Shown: positions 14,289 through 14,841 of the stretch, piece after piece
How positions within the stretch are numbered: the stretch's first letter is position 1
Layout: each line of letters begins with the position of its first letter
From: Methylobacterium sp.
GTDB taxonomy: Bacteria; Pseudomonadota; Alphaproteobacteria; Rhizobiales; Beijerinckiaceae
DNA: 14,841 nucleotides
Assembly (NCBI GenBank): GCA_021154065.1
Contig: JAJKJG010000052.1
Location: forward strand, 1-14,841
Reading direction: 5' to 3'
Program-made: the position numbers and the translations under genes
Notes under the pieces: model-generated
Told to the model about the DNA's origin: nothing
The model's database searches: none
Seen by the model: only the letters and a program-made list of their open reading frames with translations

Positions 14289-14841
14289 ATGAAAAATGGG
14301 AGAGGTAGGGTTGTTCTCGTCGCCGGCGGCGCCGGGTTCATCGGTTCCCACCTGTGCGACGCCCTGATCGCCGAAGGCGACCGCGTCCTCTGCATCGACA
14401 ACTTCCAGACCGGCAGGCTTCGGAACCTGCGCCACCTCGAGCGCGAGCCGCGGTTCGAGCTGATCGAAGCCGACGTCATCGACCCGCTGCGATCGAGCCT
14501 GTCGTCGCCGCGGCTTTCGCTCGATGCGATCTTCAATCTCGCCTGCCCGGCCTCGCCGCCGCACTACCAGGCCGATCCCGAGCACACGATGCTCACGAAC
14601 GTGCTCGGCTCGCGTAACCTTCTCGCGCTCGCCGAGAAGCAGCGCGCCCGCTTCCTCCTCGCGTCGACGAGCGAGGTCTACGGCGATCCCGACGTCCATC
14701 CGCAGAAGGAAAGCTATTGCGGCAACGTCAACCCGACCGGGCCGCGCGCCTGCTATGACGAGGGCAAACGCGCCGCCGAGGCGTTGACGTGCGATTACCA
14801 CCGCGCCGGCCGCGCCGCGGTGCGCGTCGCGCGGATCTTCA
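14289..14841 (+). CDS. UDP-glucuronate decarboxylase (UDP-xylose synthase), N-terminal part
   Basis: Extended-SDR enzyme that oxidises and decarboxylates UDP-glucuronate to UDP-xylose (EC 4.1.1.35). The visible 184 residues hold the NAD loop GGAGFIG at 13-19, NLACPASPPHYQADP at 83-97 (the family hallmark), STSEVYGDP at 126-134 with catalytic Glu129, and the pair YDEGK (Tyr156, Lys160). The gene runs off the right edge, so roughly the last 130 residues are missing. The ATG at 14289 has GAGG 8 nt upstream. It is separated from the operon before it by 132 bp. UDP-xylose would be a plausible donor for one of the six glycosyltransferases, though none can be assigned to it. Confidence 0.93.
   Translation, partial: MKNGRGRVVLVAGGAGFIGSHLCDALIAEGDRVLCIDNFQTGRLRNLRHLEREPRFELIEADVIDPLRSSLSSPRLSLDAIFNLACPASPPHYQADPEHTMLTNVLGSRNLLALAEKQRARFLLASTSEVYGDPDVHPQKESYCGNVNPTGPRACYDEGKRAAEALTCDYHRAGRAAVRVARIF

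Overview
This is a GC-rich window with almost no non-coding space, and it looks like chromosomal or large-replicon DNA of an alphaproteobacterium, probably a Hyphomicrobiales (Methylobacterium-like) species. The reasons are the base composition, heavy use of GTG and TTG starts, and two promoters of the sigma-EcfG form (GGAAC-N17-CGTT), a general-stress signature particular to Alphaproteobacteria. The species itself is an inference. I see no RNA genes, mobile elements or CRISPR arrays.

Layout. Two tightly packed operons diverge from a 352-bp control region (7103-7454). The leftward operon (7102 down past base 1) encodes, in order of transcription: an inositol-3-phosphate synthase, a histidine phosphatase, a CgeB-like glycosyltransferase, a sugar-phosphate nucleotidyltransferase, a CmoB-like SAM methyltransferase, a short TIM-barrel glycosidase, a PIG-L deacetylase and a GT4 glycosyltransferase that runs off the window. 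The rightward operon (7455-14156) encodes two extended-SDR sugar-nucleotide epimerases, a GT4 glycosyltransferase and three CgeB-like glycosyltransferases in a row. After a 132-bp gap a UDP-glucuronate decarboxylase (UDP-xylose synthase) begins and runs off the right edge. Most junctions are ATGA or GTGA overlaps or gaps under 10 nt, so each operon is probably made as one translationally coupled unit.

How the genes may work together (inference). The window encodes inositol phosphate synthesis, NDP-sugar supply and conversion, six glycosyltransferases, N-deacetylation, methylation and glycoside trimming, but no membrane protein, polymerase, flippase or exporter. This suggests a small decorated glycan or glycoconjugate, possibly built on inositol, made in the cytoplasm and induced by general stress. 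Inositol-phosphate synthase, a GT4 enzyme, a phosphatase and a PIG-L deacetylase in one operon recall the first steps of mycothiol or GPI-type glucosaminyl-inositol synthesis.

The two strongest observations are (i) the glycosidase at 1787-2716, whose barrel strands appear in the order 4-5-6-7-8-1-2-3, a circular permutation of a clan-A glycoside hydrolase, and (ii) the back-to-back sigma-EcfG-type promoters, both with a 17-nt spacer, between the divergent operons.
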